This document shows, piece after piece, positions 15,022 to 23,574 of a stretch of 39,008 nt of DNA. The translations under genes were made by a program, and so were the position numbers. The stretch lies in the NCBI GenBank assembly GCA_905372135.1, contig CAJPNS010000006.1:1-39008 (forward strand). Direction: 5' to 3'. The first letter of the stretch is position 1; the number at the start of each line of letters is the position of its first letter. Under the pieces are notes generated by a model. The model did no database searches. It was given only the letters and a program-made list of their open reading frames with translations, and was not told the origin of the DNA. Source of the stretch: Porphyromonadaceae bacterium. GTDB taxonomy: Bacteria; Bacteroidota; Bacteroidia; Bacteroidales; Paludibacteraceae.

Positions 15022-16295
15022 CCTCCACAATCAAAACGATTTACTTTGCTCTCATATATATATTTCTGCCGACAATACTCGCCGCCCAGTCTTGGTTGCC
15101 CGTACCGATAGAGATACCCGAATACAACTTTTTGGAAGACAGCAAGAACACCCTTGTCGTGCCTCACAAGGGCGACTCCACTTTACTTAACAACTTCTTT
15201 GCTCGCTACGACACACTGCTGCGAGAGCACAAAGGTAAACTGAGCATAGTACATATAGGCGGTTCGCACGTACAGGCAGGCGTACTGACCGACCAAATAA
15301 GGCTTAACCTGAACAATAACGATTTTTCGGCGGCACGCGGATACGTTTTTCCATATAAAGTAGCCCGTACCAACAATCCGCACTCTTACTCGGTATCGTA
15401 CAACGGCAGGTGGCGTACGGAACGTTGTGTAAAACGCACACACGACGTAGAACTCGGAGTAGGCGGCATCGCCGTATATACCGACGATGTAGACGCCGAT
15501 ATAAAAATAAGCCTGCCACAGACAAAGAGCATTGTCAATAGTTACTATCAGCGAATAAAACTGCTCGGATACGTCAAAGACGGTGCCGACTGGGCAGTGA
15601 TGCCGGTAATAAAGATAAACAACGGACTAAATCAAATATTTTACCCAAACTACGACTATGTAGACAACAGCCATTACACATTCGATTTGCGTGGCAATTA
15701 CACCGAGTTCAACGTATATTTCCAGCAACTCGATACGGTAATACATACGTTCGTGGTTACAGGTTTTGTGCTCGAAAACGACGAACCGGGTATTGTCTAC
15801 CACGCAATCGGCACTAACGGAGCTGCCGTACCGTCGTATCTCGGCTGCGAACGCTTCGACAGCGAAATATCGGTGCTTGCTCCAGATATGGTAGTATTCG
15901 GTATCGGTATCAACGATGCCGTGCCGACAGACTTCGATGTAGAGGCATTCAAAAACAATTATAATACACTGATGGCAAAGATACGTAAGTCTTCGCCCAA
16001 CTGCGTCTTCGTATTCATCACCAACAACGACTCGTACAGGAAGGTACGCCGTCGTCGGTATGCCCCGAACCCCAATGCCGTCAAGGTACAGAAGGCTATG
16101 TACGAACTTGCGATACAAAACCGAGGGGCGGTATTCGACCAATTCGAACTTATGGGCGGTCTGCGGTCGATGCGTAAGTGGCAGGCGGCAAAGATGGCAA
16201 AAAGAGATTTGATACACTTTACTCCGAAGGGCTACCAACTGCTTGGCGACCTGTTTTACAACGCCTTCATAAATTATTATCTGGGATTGAGGTAA
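15018..16295 (+). CDS. Secreted SGNH/GDSL-like hydrolase, second of a pair
   Basis: This 425-residue protein has a signal peptide (TIYFALIYIFLPTILAAQ). The core resembles the preceding gene: HIGGSHVQAG (block I with GGS in place of GDS, Ser83 retained), VVFGIGINDAVP (block III Asn), and DLIHFTPKGYQLLG (block V, Asp397 and His400). A beta-rich insertion again separates blocks I and III. The start ATG overlaps the stop of the upstream gene as ATGA, so the two are translationally coupled and probably work together on the same envelope glycan. The substrate is unknown. The replacement of the usual block I Asp by Gly is seen in this pair only in the second member. Confidence 0.8.
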   Translation: MTSTIKTIYFALIYIFLPTILAAQSWLPVPIEIPEYNFLEDSKNTLVVPHKGDSTLLNNFFARYDTLLREHKGKLSIVHIGGSHVQAGVLTDQIRLNLNNNDFSAARGYVFPYKVARTNNPHSYSVSYNGRWRTERCVKRTHDVELGVGGIAVYTDDVDADIKISLPQTKSIVNSYYQRIKLLGYVKDGADWAVMPVIKINNGLNQIFYPNYDYVDNSHYTFDLRGNYTEFNVYFQQLDTVIHTFVVTGFVLENDEPGIVYHAIGTNGAAVPSYLGCERFDSEISVLAPDMVVFGIGINDAVPTDFDVEAFKNNYNTLMAKIRKSSPNCVFVFITNNDSYRKVRRRRYAPNPNAVKVQKAMYELAIQNRGAVFDQFELMGGLRSMRKWQAAKMAKRDLIHFTPKGYQLLGDLFYNAFINYYLGLR

Positions 16296-16303
16296 TTTTT
16301 TTG

Positions 16304-16311
16304 TAACTTTG
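16304..16311 (+). promoter_or_regulatory. -7 box of the DPP5-like peptidase gene
   Basis: TAACTTTG lies 9 nt after the stop of the second SGNH gene and 55 nt before the ATG at 16367. The -33 box is weak. Confidence 0.55.
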
Positions 16312-16366
16312 TAGGCAATTTGGTCAGAAAACACATCAATTGAGAACAACAAAAAAAGTAATTAAT

Positions 16367-18481
16367 ATGAAATTCTTAAAAACATTATCGATTATGGCAT
16401 TAGCCTTAGGATTGGTTGCCTGCGGCAACAAAAAGACAGATGCCGACGGGAAAGGCGCTCCGATGATAGAGAAGTCGGACATCAAAGTAGATGGCGGTCT
16501 GATGACACCCGAAGTACTATGGGCTTTTGGGCGTCTGAGCGATGCAAAAGTATCGGCAGATGGCAAAAAAATCGTTTACGGCGTATCGTATTACAGCGTA
16601 GAGCAAAACAAGAGCAATCGCGAACTGTTCGTCGTCAACACCGACGGCTCCGACAACAAGCAGATAACTCGCTCCGCCAAGTCGGAGAACGCCGCCAAGT
16701 GGGTCAAAAACGATTCTCGGATAGCATTCCTATCCTCAGAGAGCGGCTCGTCGCAGATTTGGGAGATGAACCCCGACGGTAGCGACCGCACACAAATAAC
16801 CGACCGCGAGGGTGGTATCAACGACTTCATCTATTCGCCCGACAACAAAAAGATACTGTTCGTTGCCGACGTAAAATACGGCGAACGCACATCGGACATA
16901 TATCCCGACCTGCCTCAGGCAACAGGTATCATAGTAGACGACCTTATGTATAAACATTGGGACGAGTGGGTACAGAGCGTACCGCATCCTTTTGTGGCAG
17001 ACTTCGACGGCAAAACCATTAGCAACGAAAAGGATTTGCTGCAAGGCGAACCGTACGAAAGTCCGATGAAGCCATTCGGCGGAGCCGAACAACTTGCTTG
17101 GAGCCCCGACAGTAAATACATAGCCTACACCTGCCGCAAAAAGACGGGAATCGAATATGCCGTCTCGACCAATTCGGACATATTCCTCTACGACGTAGCA
17201 CAGGGAAAAACGGTACAAAACATATCGGAAGGTATGCCCGGTTACGACATCAATCCGCAGTTCTCGCACGACGGCAAATCGTTGGCATTCTTATCTATGC
17301 AGAACGACGGCTGCGAATCGGACAAGAACCGTCTGGTAATAATAGACCTCACTAACAACCAACGTGCCGACTACACCGACGGCTGGGACCAAAGTGTAGA
17401 GTCGTTCGTGTGGGACAGAGACGATAAAAACATCTTCCTAATCAGTGTATGGCACGGCGAAACCCAGATATACCGAGCCGACCTGAAAGAGAAAAAAATA
17501 TCGCGTATAACCGACGGACAGCACGACTACGAAGCCGTAGCTCTCGCAGGCGACCGCCTGATAGGTACTCGGCACTCGATGCAGATGCCAAACGAGATAT
17601 ATTCGATAGACCCCGGTAGCGGCAAGCAAACTCAGATAACGTTCGAAAACAAACATATCCTCGACCAGCTGAAGATAGCCGACGTCAAACCACGTTGGAT
17701 AAAGACCACCGACAAACAGGATATGCTGGCTTGGGTGATATATCCGCCCGACTTCGACCCGACGAAGAAATATCCCACTCTACTCTACTGCCAAGGCGGA
17801 CCGCAGTCGCCCGTAAGTCAGTTTTGGAGCTACCGTTGGAACTTCCAGATAATGGCAGCCAATGGGTATATCGTGGTTGCTCCCAACCGTCGCGGACTCT
17901 ATGGCTTCGGGCAGAAGTGGCTCGAACAGATAAGCGGCGACTACGGCGGACAGAATATGAAAGACTACCTGTCGGCTATCGACGACGTATGCAAAGAGAG
18001 CTATGTCGACAAAGACCGTCTGGGCTGTGTAGGAGCGTCGTACGGCGGATTCTCGGTATATTGGCTTGCAGGTCATCATCAGAAACGATTCAAGGCATTC
18101 ATAGCTCACGACGGTATGTTCAACTTCGAACAACAATACCTCGAAACCGAAGAGATGTGGTTCGTAAACTGGGATCTCGGAGGTGCCTATTGGGAAAAAA
18201 ACAACGCCATAGCCCAACGCAGCTACCAAAACTCGCCACATAAGTTCGTAGACAAATGGGATACGCCGATACTTGTAATTCACGGCGAAAAAGATTACCG
18301 CATACTTGCCTCGCAGGGTATGGCTGCCTTCAATGCCGCCAAACTACGCGGAGTACCCGCCGAACTGCTCATATTCCCCGACGAAAACCATTGGGTACTC
18401 AAACCTCAGAACGGCATACTGTGGCAACGCACATTCTTCAAATGGCTCGACAAATGGCTGAAAGCCCCGAATGCACAGTAA
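16367..18481 (+). CDS. S9 family dipeptidyl peptidase, DPP5-like lipoprotein
   Basis: This serine exopeptidase probably releases dipeptides in the periplasm during peptide feeding, as DPP5 does in Porphyromonas. The ATG at 16367 gives 704 residues; an upstream TTG is not needed. A lipobox, LGLVAC, marks a lipoprotein (Cys19). About residues 45-430 form the WD40-like beta-propeller with repeated DGK/SPD-KKI-F motifs. The C-terminal alpha/beta hydrolase carries the triad Ser558 (GASYGG), Asp643 (HGEKDYR) and His675 (DENHW). NRRGLYGFGQ and the YCQGGPQSP oxyanion region are also typical. It has its own -7 box and terminator. Confidence 0.9.
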   Translation: MKFLKTLSIMALALGLVACGNKKTDADGKGAPMIEKSDIKVDGGLMTPEVLWAFGRLSDAKVSADGKKIVYGVSYYSVEQNKSNRELFVVNTDGSDNKQITRSAKSENAAKWVKNDSRIAFLSSESGSSQIWEMNPDGSDRTQITDREGGINDFIYSPDNKKILFVADVKYGERTSDIYPDLPQATGIIVDDLMYKHWDEWVQSVPHPFVADFDGKTISNEKDLLQGEPYESPMKPFGGAEQLAWSPDSKYIAYTCRKKTGIEYAVSTNSDIFLYDVAQGKTVQNISEGMPGYDINPQFSHDGKSLAFLSMQNDGCESDKNRLVIIDLTNNQRADYTDGWDQSVESFVWDRDDKNIFLISVWHGETQIYRADLKEKKISRITDGQHDYEAVALAGDRLIGTRHSMQMPNEIYSIDPGSGKQTQITFENKHILDQLKIADVKPRWIKTTDKQDMLAWVIYPPDFDPTKKYPTLLYCQGGPQSPVSQFWSYRWNFQIMAANGYIVVAPNRRGLYGFGQKWLEQISGDYGGQNMKDYLSAIDDVCKESYVDKDRLGCVGASYGGFSVYWLAGHHQKRFKAFIAHDGMFNFEQQYLETEEMWFVNWDLGGAYWEKNNAIAQRSYQNSPHKFVDKWDTPILVIHGEKDYRILASQGMAAFNAAKLRGVPAELLIFPDENHWVLKPQNGILWQRTFFKWLDKWLKAPNAQ

Positions 18482-18498
18482 CAACCCATAAACAATAG

Positions 18499-18540
18499 AA
18501 AAAGCGTAGCTGTTTCGTATAAAAACGGTTACGCTTTTTT
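18499..18540 (+). terminator. Intrinsic terminator after the DPP5-like gene
   Basis: AAAAAGCGTA (18499-18508) pairs with TACGCTTTTT (from 18530), with inner CTGTTT/AAACGG extending the stem and a T6 tail. It also lies downstream of the convergent nuclease-like gene, so it may serve both. Confidence 0.85.
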
Positions 18541-18568
18541 GTTTGAGGTTGCTGCTATTACTGTAAGA

Positions 18569-19348
18569 TTAGCTTTTATTTATTGCTTGAATAGCATTTT
18601 CATCAGAAGGCTTAAATTCAAGCACAAGAGATGCTGTCGGCGGGATTTCCGTATCCAAATCTATTTCTTCTTTTGCTATGTTAGAGACTCTATCGAAGAG
18701 TTCAAGGAGTTTATAAGACCTCATAAATAATTCGTTAGTATCAGAATCTTTTTCACTTGCCTTGATAGTCTTATCAAGAATCTCTTTTCTAAACTCTTCA
18801 TTGGATATGTATTTAAACTCGACATTATTTTTAAGTTTTACTTTGTTTTGTAATTCCACATTATTATCGAAAAAGGTGTTTAAGTCATTAAATGACTGAA
18901 TGATAATACTCTCTGTTGCTTCTCTTACTTTTGGGGAGGCAAAAATAATCTCGTAGTCTCTATCCGGAAAGTAACTTAGTAATATCAGATAAGAACGCAA
19001 TAGCTTTTTTATCATCTTATTTTTTGTTACATTATTATCTTTATCATAACTAAGTCCCTTTTCGTGATATGCTATATCAATAGCATATATCTTTCCTTCT
19101 TTGTCCATTCCAAGAGCATCTATTTCTGCCTGCTTGATTGTCTGGTTAAAGCTACTTTTAAAAACACCGTTAAAACGTGTCTTTATTTCGTTAAAAATTT
19201 TCTCTTCTAATGTTATGTTTTTGTTATTATTACCTTTGTCTGACTCCCTCCACCTACTCGAAATCTTCCAGTTGTTCTGATAGATTACACATTTCTTTAC
19301 ATGCTTTAGATAGCTCAAAGCCAAAGATTCTCCTATTTCAATTTTCAT
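18569..19348 (-). CDS. PD-(D/E)XK-nuclease-like protein of unknown role
   Basis: I do not recognise a named family. The 259-residue protein is soluble, rich in Lys/Asn/Ile and visibly lower in GC than its neighbours, which suggests transfer. Residues 74-95 (AEIDALGMDKEGKIYAIDIAYH) resemble motifs II and III of PD-(D/E)XK nucleases, with Asp77 and Asp91. The motif III Lys position is Ala93, so catalysis is uncertain. Glu49, Glu50 or Glu54 could be motif I. YEIIFASPKVREA (about 137-149) forms a later strand. It starts at the ATG at 19348, 51 nt from a -7 box inside repeat R1. The last 17 residues match a remnant at 19444-19500. It is convergent with the peptidase gene. Restriction-like or defence function is only a guess. 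Confidence 0.65.
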   Translation of the reverse strand: MKIEIGESLALSYLKHVKKCVIYQNNWKISSRWRESDKGNNNKNITLEEKIFNEIKTRFNGVFKSSFNQTIKQAEIDALGMDKEGKIYAIDIAYHEKGLSYDKDNNVTKNKMIKKLLRSYLILLSYFPDRDYEIIFASPKVREATESIIIQSFNDLNTFFDNNVELQNKVKLKNNVEFKYISNEEFRKEILDKTIKASEKDSDTNELFMRSYKLLELFDRVSNIAKEEIDLDTEIPPTASLVLEFKPSDENAIQAINKS

Positions 19349-19390
19349 GATAAAAATAGTTTGTTAAGTTGTTGATATTAATTTTATTTT

Positions 19391-19438
19391 TACGCCTGCA
19401 AAGTTAGGTGTCGTTTCTGTAAACGACAATTGTGGTTA
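19391..19438 (-). repeat. Direct repeat R1 with promoter and palindromic operator-like site
   Basis: This 48-nt element matches 23585-23632 at about 42 positions in the same orientation. On the minus strand it holds the -7 box TAACTTTG (19399-19406) and an ATTG -33-like box 20 nt upstream. Between the boxes lies the perfect palindrome GTCGTTTCTGTAAACGAC (19410-19427). It drives the nuclease-like gene. Confidence 0.75.
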
Positions 19439-19443
19439 TCCGA

Positions 19444-19500
19444 TTAGCTTTTATCAGTTCTCGCTTGAATAGCTCGTTCATCAGAAGTTTTTATTTCGAG
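19444..19500 (-). pseudogene. 3' remnant of a second copy of the nuclease-like gene
   Basis: This stretch encodes LEIKTSDERAIQARTDKS and a stop, against LEFKPSDENAIQAINKS and a stop at the end of the intact gene (18569). The DNA is also clearly related (GATTAGCTTTTAT, GCTTGAATAGC and TTCATCAGAAG are shared on the plus strand). No coding sequence of the family continues upstream; the porin stop codon abuts it. Confidence 0.75.
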
Positions 19501-19502
19501 AT

Positions 19503-20699
19503 TTAGTAAGCCTTAATTCTGTACATAAAACCAATCTCAATGCGATTTGTATTGTATCCTTTCAAGCCGGAAGCTTCGCTGTAGTCGTATTTGCGACCAA
19601 TATATGCCAAGAAGATACGGAAATCCTGACTTTTCACAGGATAGTACTCGATGCTGCCCATATAGGCGTAGCTCTTGCGATAGTCCTTCATCTGCTCTAT
19701 CTTTGTTACACTTGCTGTTTCGTACATACCTTTCAGCATTAAGTTCCACTGAGGAGCAAACTGCCAGTTCATCTTTGTGATGAATGAGTTGTAGAAAACA
19801 TCGCTGAAGTATGACTCTCCTATGTGTCCGGGCACTGCCGTAGCTTCGCTCGATGCAATCTTCAGACGGTCTAAACCGTCTAATGCACCCATATAATCGA
19901 AGTACAATTGTATTTTCGGCAGGTTCAACTGCTGACCTAAAACCAACATACGAGAGTACTTGTGCTGAGCCTGAGTCTGTATTCCCCACGACCAGCGTGT
20001 GAGCAACTTATTGTCAAAGAAGCTACCATTCCAGTTTGCAATATAGGTTAGCGGATTTTTTGAAGCCTCCAATTGTAGGATTCCGTCCTTCTCCAACGAT
20101 ACGGGATTGCTTCCATACTCCGTTGAAAATTTATTATTATTGGCATTACTAACTTCAAGGGCAAGTTCTTGTGTAGGTATCGGCTTGCAGCTGAATACTA
20201 CACCTGCCATAAAGTTGTCCATATTATCCACCATATCAGAGTATTGGTAGATGTACATTGGGTTTTCGTCGAACTCGAAACCGCCCCAAATCTGGCACAT
20301 CTTACCTGCTTCAATCTTCAGTTTGTCGTTGAACTTGTATCCAACCATCATAATGTCGGTAGCCTTGGCGAAGTTGTCTTCGTTCTGTGCTCCGTTTGCC
20401 TTGTTCAAACGGTGGCGTAGACGATAGTAAATTTTGTCGGTAAGGTTACCTTTAATCTCGATACGCAACTGCTTGTTGGCAAACCTTGTGCCCCAATCTT
20501 TGTTTGCATCTTGTGAAATCTGACCCGAAGCAGCGTAGTTAAAATAGACGTTGAACATATCGTTATGTTTCTTCAGCTTCGTAATCTCTTCATAAAGCGA
20601 CTTGAAATCGTCGTCTCCGGCACCATAGCTATGATTATCTTGTGCCATACCGCTTGTTGCAATAGCCAACAATGCGCCTAAAAGAATAGTCTTTCTCAT
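19503..20699 (-). CDS. Outer-membrane porin of the asparaginase-DcuB module
   Basis: This 398-residue protein has a signal peptide (MRKTILLGALLAIATSGMAQ). A short helical segment rich in Lys/Glu (about residues 31-47) is followed by alternating amphipathic strands and a C-terminal strand ending FMYRIKAY, as in 16-18-stranded porins of the phosphate-selective porin O/P type. Putative role: diffusion of asparagine/aspartate or dicarboxylates across the outer membrane, inferred from its place after L-asparaginase and dcuB. Ile codons are ATT/ATC with ATA rare, unlike most of the window. A strong hairpin in the 103-nt gap upstream may tune its expression relative to the asparaginase. Confidence 0.82.
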   Translation of the reverse strand: MRKTILLGALLAIATSGMAQDNHSYGAGDDDFKSLYEEITKLKKHNDMFNVYFNYAASGQISQDANKDWGTRFANKQLRIEIKGNLTDKIYYRLRHRLNKANGAQNEDNFAKATDIMMVGYKFNDKLKIEAGKMCQIWGGFEFDENPMYIYQYSDMVDNMDNFMAGVVFSCKPIPTQELALEVSNANNNKFSTEYGSNPVSLEKDGILQLEASKNPLTYIANWNGSFFDNKLLTRWSWGIQTQAQHKYSRMLVLGQQLNLPKIQLYFDYMGALDGLDRLKIASSEATAVPGHIGESYFSDVFYNSFITKMNWQFAPQWNLMLKGMYETASVTKIEQMKDYRKSYAYMGSIEYYPVKSQDFRIFLAYIGRKYDYSEASGLKGYNTNRIEIGFMYRIKAY

Positions 20700-20748
20700 A
20701 ATTATAGTTATTTTATGGGTAAAAAAATTTTTTTCTATCGATATTTAT

Positions 20749-20788
20749 ATCGTAAAGGGGCGACTTTTCTTTCTCGCTCCTTTACGAT
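20749..20788 (-). terminator. Long hairpin between asparaginase and porin genes (attenuator or processing site)
   Basis: ATCGTAAAGGGGCGA (20749-20763) pairs with TCGCTCCTTTACGAT (20774-20788): 15 pairs, one of them G-T. On the minus strand it is followed by ATATAAATATCG and, later, a T7 run. It could be a partial terminator inside the operon. Confidence 0.7.
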
Positions 20789-20802
20789 TTCATACTAAGT
20801 AA

Positions 20803-21858
20803 TTAGTATTCAGCAAAGTATTGCTGAATTTTCTGCCAATCCTTCGTCTTTGTCAAAGCAAGCATCAGAAGCACGCGAGCCTTTTGTGGATTGAGGTTCA
20901 AAGATGCAATGAAGTGATATTTAGCATCGTCTACCTCGCCGTTAAGGTTGGTAGGACCGAAAGGAACACGGCTTGCACGTACTACGTTGATACCATTGCC
21001 GACAGCTTTCACAGCCACATCGAACACATCTTTGTAGAAGTTACCGTCGCCCACACCTGCCAAAACGATACCATCGTACTTGGCATCTACGAATGCTTGC
21101 ATTGGAAGTGGAGAGCAGTTGGCATAGCCATAAACGATACCCACCTTTGGAAGTGAAGTCAAGTTCTTTACATCGAACTCTGATTGAAGACCTTGCTTTG
21201 CCATTGGCTTGTGCAAATAAACAGGCTTGCCATTGTAGACATAACCCATTTCGCCGTAAATACCGCCTTTGAAAGTTGCGCAGTCTGTGGTATGGGTCTT
21301 CACAACCGATTTGGCTTCAAACAGTTCGTTGTTCATACAAACCATTACACCTTGTCCTTTTGAAGATGGGTCGGCTACGGCGCAGATACCATTGTAGAGG
21401 TTGGCGGGACCGTCTGCACTGATAGCGGTAGATGGACGCATAGAGCCTACCAATACAACAGGCTTGTCGGAATGAACGGTCAACGAAAGGAAGTAAGCTG
21501 TTTCTTCCATTGTGTCGGTACCGTGAGTAACCAATACACCGTCGTAGCCCTCTTCGTTCAACAGCTGATTGATGCGTTTTGCCAACTTCAGCCACACTGC
21601 ATCGTTCATATCTTGGCTACCAATGTTTACAATCTGCTCGCCCGAAACGTTTGCAACGTCCTTTATCTGAGGTACGGCGTCAATCAAAGTCTGAATACCA
21701 ACTTGACCTGCGCCATACGCAGAACTTGTAGCCGATGCAGAAACACCTGCAATTGTGCCACCTGTTGCCAAAATACGAATCTTAGGTTTCTGTGCTAATA
21801 CCTCTGTAGACACCAACAATATCAATGTCATCAAAATTGAAATCTTAAATCTTCTCAT
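20803..21858 (-). CDS. ansB: Type II L-asparaginase, periplasmic
   Basis: The enzyme hydrolyses L-asparagine to L-aspartate and ammonia. It is 351 residues with a signal peptide (about residues 1-22, ending VLAQ). The two catalytic threonine motifs are intact: ILATGGTIAG with Thr35, and VTHGTDTMEE with Thr114 and Asp115. Tyr48 in SSAYGAGQ is the expected flexible-loop Tyr. GSMRPSTAISADGPANLYN (about 147-165) is family-typical. It is flanked by dcuB (56 nt upstream) and the porin (103 nt downstream) on the same strand, an arrangement also known from Bacteroides. Together they would feed exogenous asparagine into anaerobic fumarate respiration. Confidence 0.95.
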   Translation of the reverse strand: MRRFKISILMTLILLVSTEVLAQKPKIRILATGGTIAGVSASATSSAYGAGQVGIQTLIDAVPQIKDVANVSGEQIVNIGSQDMNDAVWLKLAKRINQLLNEEGYDGVLVTHGTDTMEETAYFLSLTVHSDKPVVLVGSMRPSTAISADGPANLYNGICAVADPSSKGQGVMVCMNNELFEAKSVVKTHTTDCATFKGGIYGEMGYVYNGKPVYLHKPMAKQGLQSEFDVKNLTSLPKVGIVYGYANCSPLPMQAFVDAKYDGIVLAGVGDGNFYKDVFDVAVKAVGNGINVVRASRVPFGPTNLNGEVDDAKYHFIASLNLNPQKARVLLMLALTKTKDWQKIQQYFAEY

Positions 21859-21914
21859 AACAAATTGAATTTTTATAAGTTATTAATATTTAGTTTTTTT
21901 ACTTTCGTTATTCT

Positions 21915-23231
21915 TCAAAGAAATTGTACAATGAGTGCTGCCACACCAATAGAAACGACGGTTGTAATAAATCCCGGCAATTGGAAGCTGTGATTTATCA
22001 CATACTTGCCCACGTGCGTCGTCCCCGTGCGGTCGAAGTCGATTGCTGCCACCTCTGTCGGGTAGTTTGGCAAGAAGAAATAGCCATTACAAGCGGGGAA
22101 CATTGCCACCAAAAACATAGGATTGATACCCAAAGCTACGCCCACAGGATAGAGTGTAGTTACAGTCGCTGCTTGCGAGAAGAGCATAATGCTCATAATG
22201 AACAACGCCACTGTAAACAAGAAAGGTGCGGCAGAAACCATACCCGATAGTGCATTGTTCAAGTATTCTTGGTTGCCTGTATAGAAAGTGCTGCCCATCC
22301 ACGCAATACCGAAGATGGCTACAACGGCATTCATACCCGCTTTAAATATGTTTCCGTTCACTGCGTCGCTTGCCTTTGCTTTACCGACAAAGAGAATGAG
22401 CGCAGCGATTGACATCATTATCATTTCGATTGCCTGGCTCATAGTAACGCCTTCGGGACGCAATTGTGGGAAGAAACCGAAAATAACCACCAAGATAACG
22501 CCGGCAAAGAATGCCCAAACAGAGTATTTTGCACGTGGATTGGGTTGTTCTTCTGCTATTTCAAGGTTGTGTTTATCTTCTTCGGGGTTGATAATACCCT
22601 CTGCCACTCTGCGTTTGTATTCAGGGTCGTCCTCCAATTCTTTGCCCACGCGGTTCTGAATAAAGGCTGCTACCAAGATAGCAACGAGAGATGCGGGAAT
22701 ACAAACTATCAGAATAGTGCCCAATTCGATGCCTTTTGCACCGAGAATATCCTGACTAATCAATGCTGCGGTAGCTGCACTTACGGGGCTTCCCGTTATT
22801 CCCAACGAGGCAGCAATGACGCTGAGACTCATCGGACGTTCGGGGCGTATCTTGTTGGCTTGTGCTATTTCTGAAATAATAGGCAGCAACGAATAAGACG
22901 TGTGGGCCGTTCCTGCAACGAGACAGAATAGCCAGCAAGTCAGCGGACCGAAGTAAGTAATCTGTTCGGGGTGCTTCCTCAAGAATTTGGCAGCTACGCC
23001 TACCAAGTACTCCAAACCGCCGGATGCCTGCAAAGCTGCGGCAGCCGTGATTACGGCAACAATAATCATCATAACGTCGATTGGTGCTGAACCCGGCTCA
23101 AGTCCGAAACCAAAGACAAGGACAAACACGCCAATCATACCATAAATACCTAATCCGATTCCTCCCACTCGTGCGCCTATAAAAATCATAGCCAAAACCA
23201 CGAGTAATTCTGCAATTACTAAAAATTCCAT
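21915..23231 (-). CDS. dcuB: Anaerobic C4-dicarboxylate antiporter, DcuA/DcuB family
   Basis: This inner-membrane antiporter exchanges aspartate, fumarate or malate for succinate during fumarate respiration. The ATG at 23231 gives 438 residues, the usual Dcu length, beginning MEFLVIAELLVVLAMIFIGARVGGIGLG. Family segments are PLTCWLFCLVAGTAHTSYSLLPIISEIA, AASLGITGSPVSAATAAL, an acidic cytoplasmic loop (about 205-235) and FPACNGYFFLPNYPTEVAAIDFDRTGTTHVGKYV near the C-terminus. About ten to twelve membrane segments are predicted. It leads the dcuB-ansB-porin operon and has its own -7 box. Codon use is ATT/ATC-rich like the rest of the module. DcuA and DcuB cannot be separated by eye. Confidence 0.94.
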   Translation of the reverse strand: MEFLVIAELLVVLAMIFIGARVGGIGLGIYGMIGVFVLVFGFGLEPGSAPIDVMMIIVAVITAAAALQASGGLEYLVGVAAKFLRKHPEQITYFGPLTCWLFCLVAGTAHTSYSLLPIISEIAQANKIRPERPMSLSVIAASLGITGSPVSAATAALISQDILGAKGIELGTILIVCIPASLVAILVAAFIQNRVGKELEDDPEYKRRVAEGIINPEEDKHNLEIAEEQPNPRAKYSVWAFFAGVILVVIFGFFPQLRPEGVTMSQAIEMIMMSIAALILFVGKAKASDAVNGNIFKAGMNAVVAIFGIAWMGSTFYTGNQEYLNNALSGMVSAAPFLFTVALFIMSIMLFSQAATVTTLYPVGVALGINPMFLVAMFPACNGYFFLPNYPTEVAAIDFDRTGTTHVGKYVINHSFQLPGFITTVVSIGVAALIVQFL

Positions 23232-23273
23232 TATACAGCCTTCGTTTGCTTTCTTATTTATTATAATGCAATG

Positions 23274-23306
23274 CAAAGGTAATAATTTTATACCACTATT
23301 GGTGTA
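23274..23306 (-). promoter_or_regulatory. Promoter of dcuB-ansB-porin with a small inverted repeat
   Basis: The minus-strand -7 box TACCTTTG is at 23274-23281. There is no TTTG -33 box. Instead, ACCACTATTGGT (23292-23303, arms ACCA/TGGT) occupies the -22 to -33 zone, as expected for an activator-dependent promoter. Confidence 0.5.
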
Positions 23307-23313
23307 TTTATTA

Positions 23314-23574
23314 GCAAAAAATGCTCAGTATGAGAAATTTCTGAGCGAAGAAAGGCACACCCTCAGAACCTGCCGCTGTCGTAGTCTTTGTTTTGCAACT
23401 TACGACGCATATCGTAGCCCTTACCTTTATGGAAGTTCCGTTTACACTCATCGAAGTGAAACGATATTGGTATGCCAATATCCATTTACCTATCTGTGAG
23501 CTAACGGCTAAGTTTATCGGAAAACACAAATTCGACAGATTACCTACGATACTGCTATTGATATTTTGGTACAT
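23314..23574 (-). CDS. Doubtful small ORF between repeat R2 and dcuB
   Basis: An 87-codon frame (starting MYQNINSSIVGNLSNLCFPI) begins 19 nt downstream of the -7 box in repeat R2, so it would be transcribed. I do not recognise the product and see no signal peptide or domain. The opposite strand also has a 62-codon frame here, so this may be a degenerate gene fragment rather than a gene. It covers most of the 354 nt between dcuB and the end of the TonB-receptor-like gene. Confidence 0.25.
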
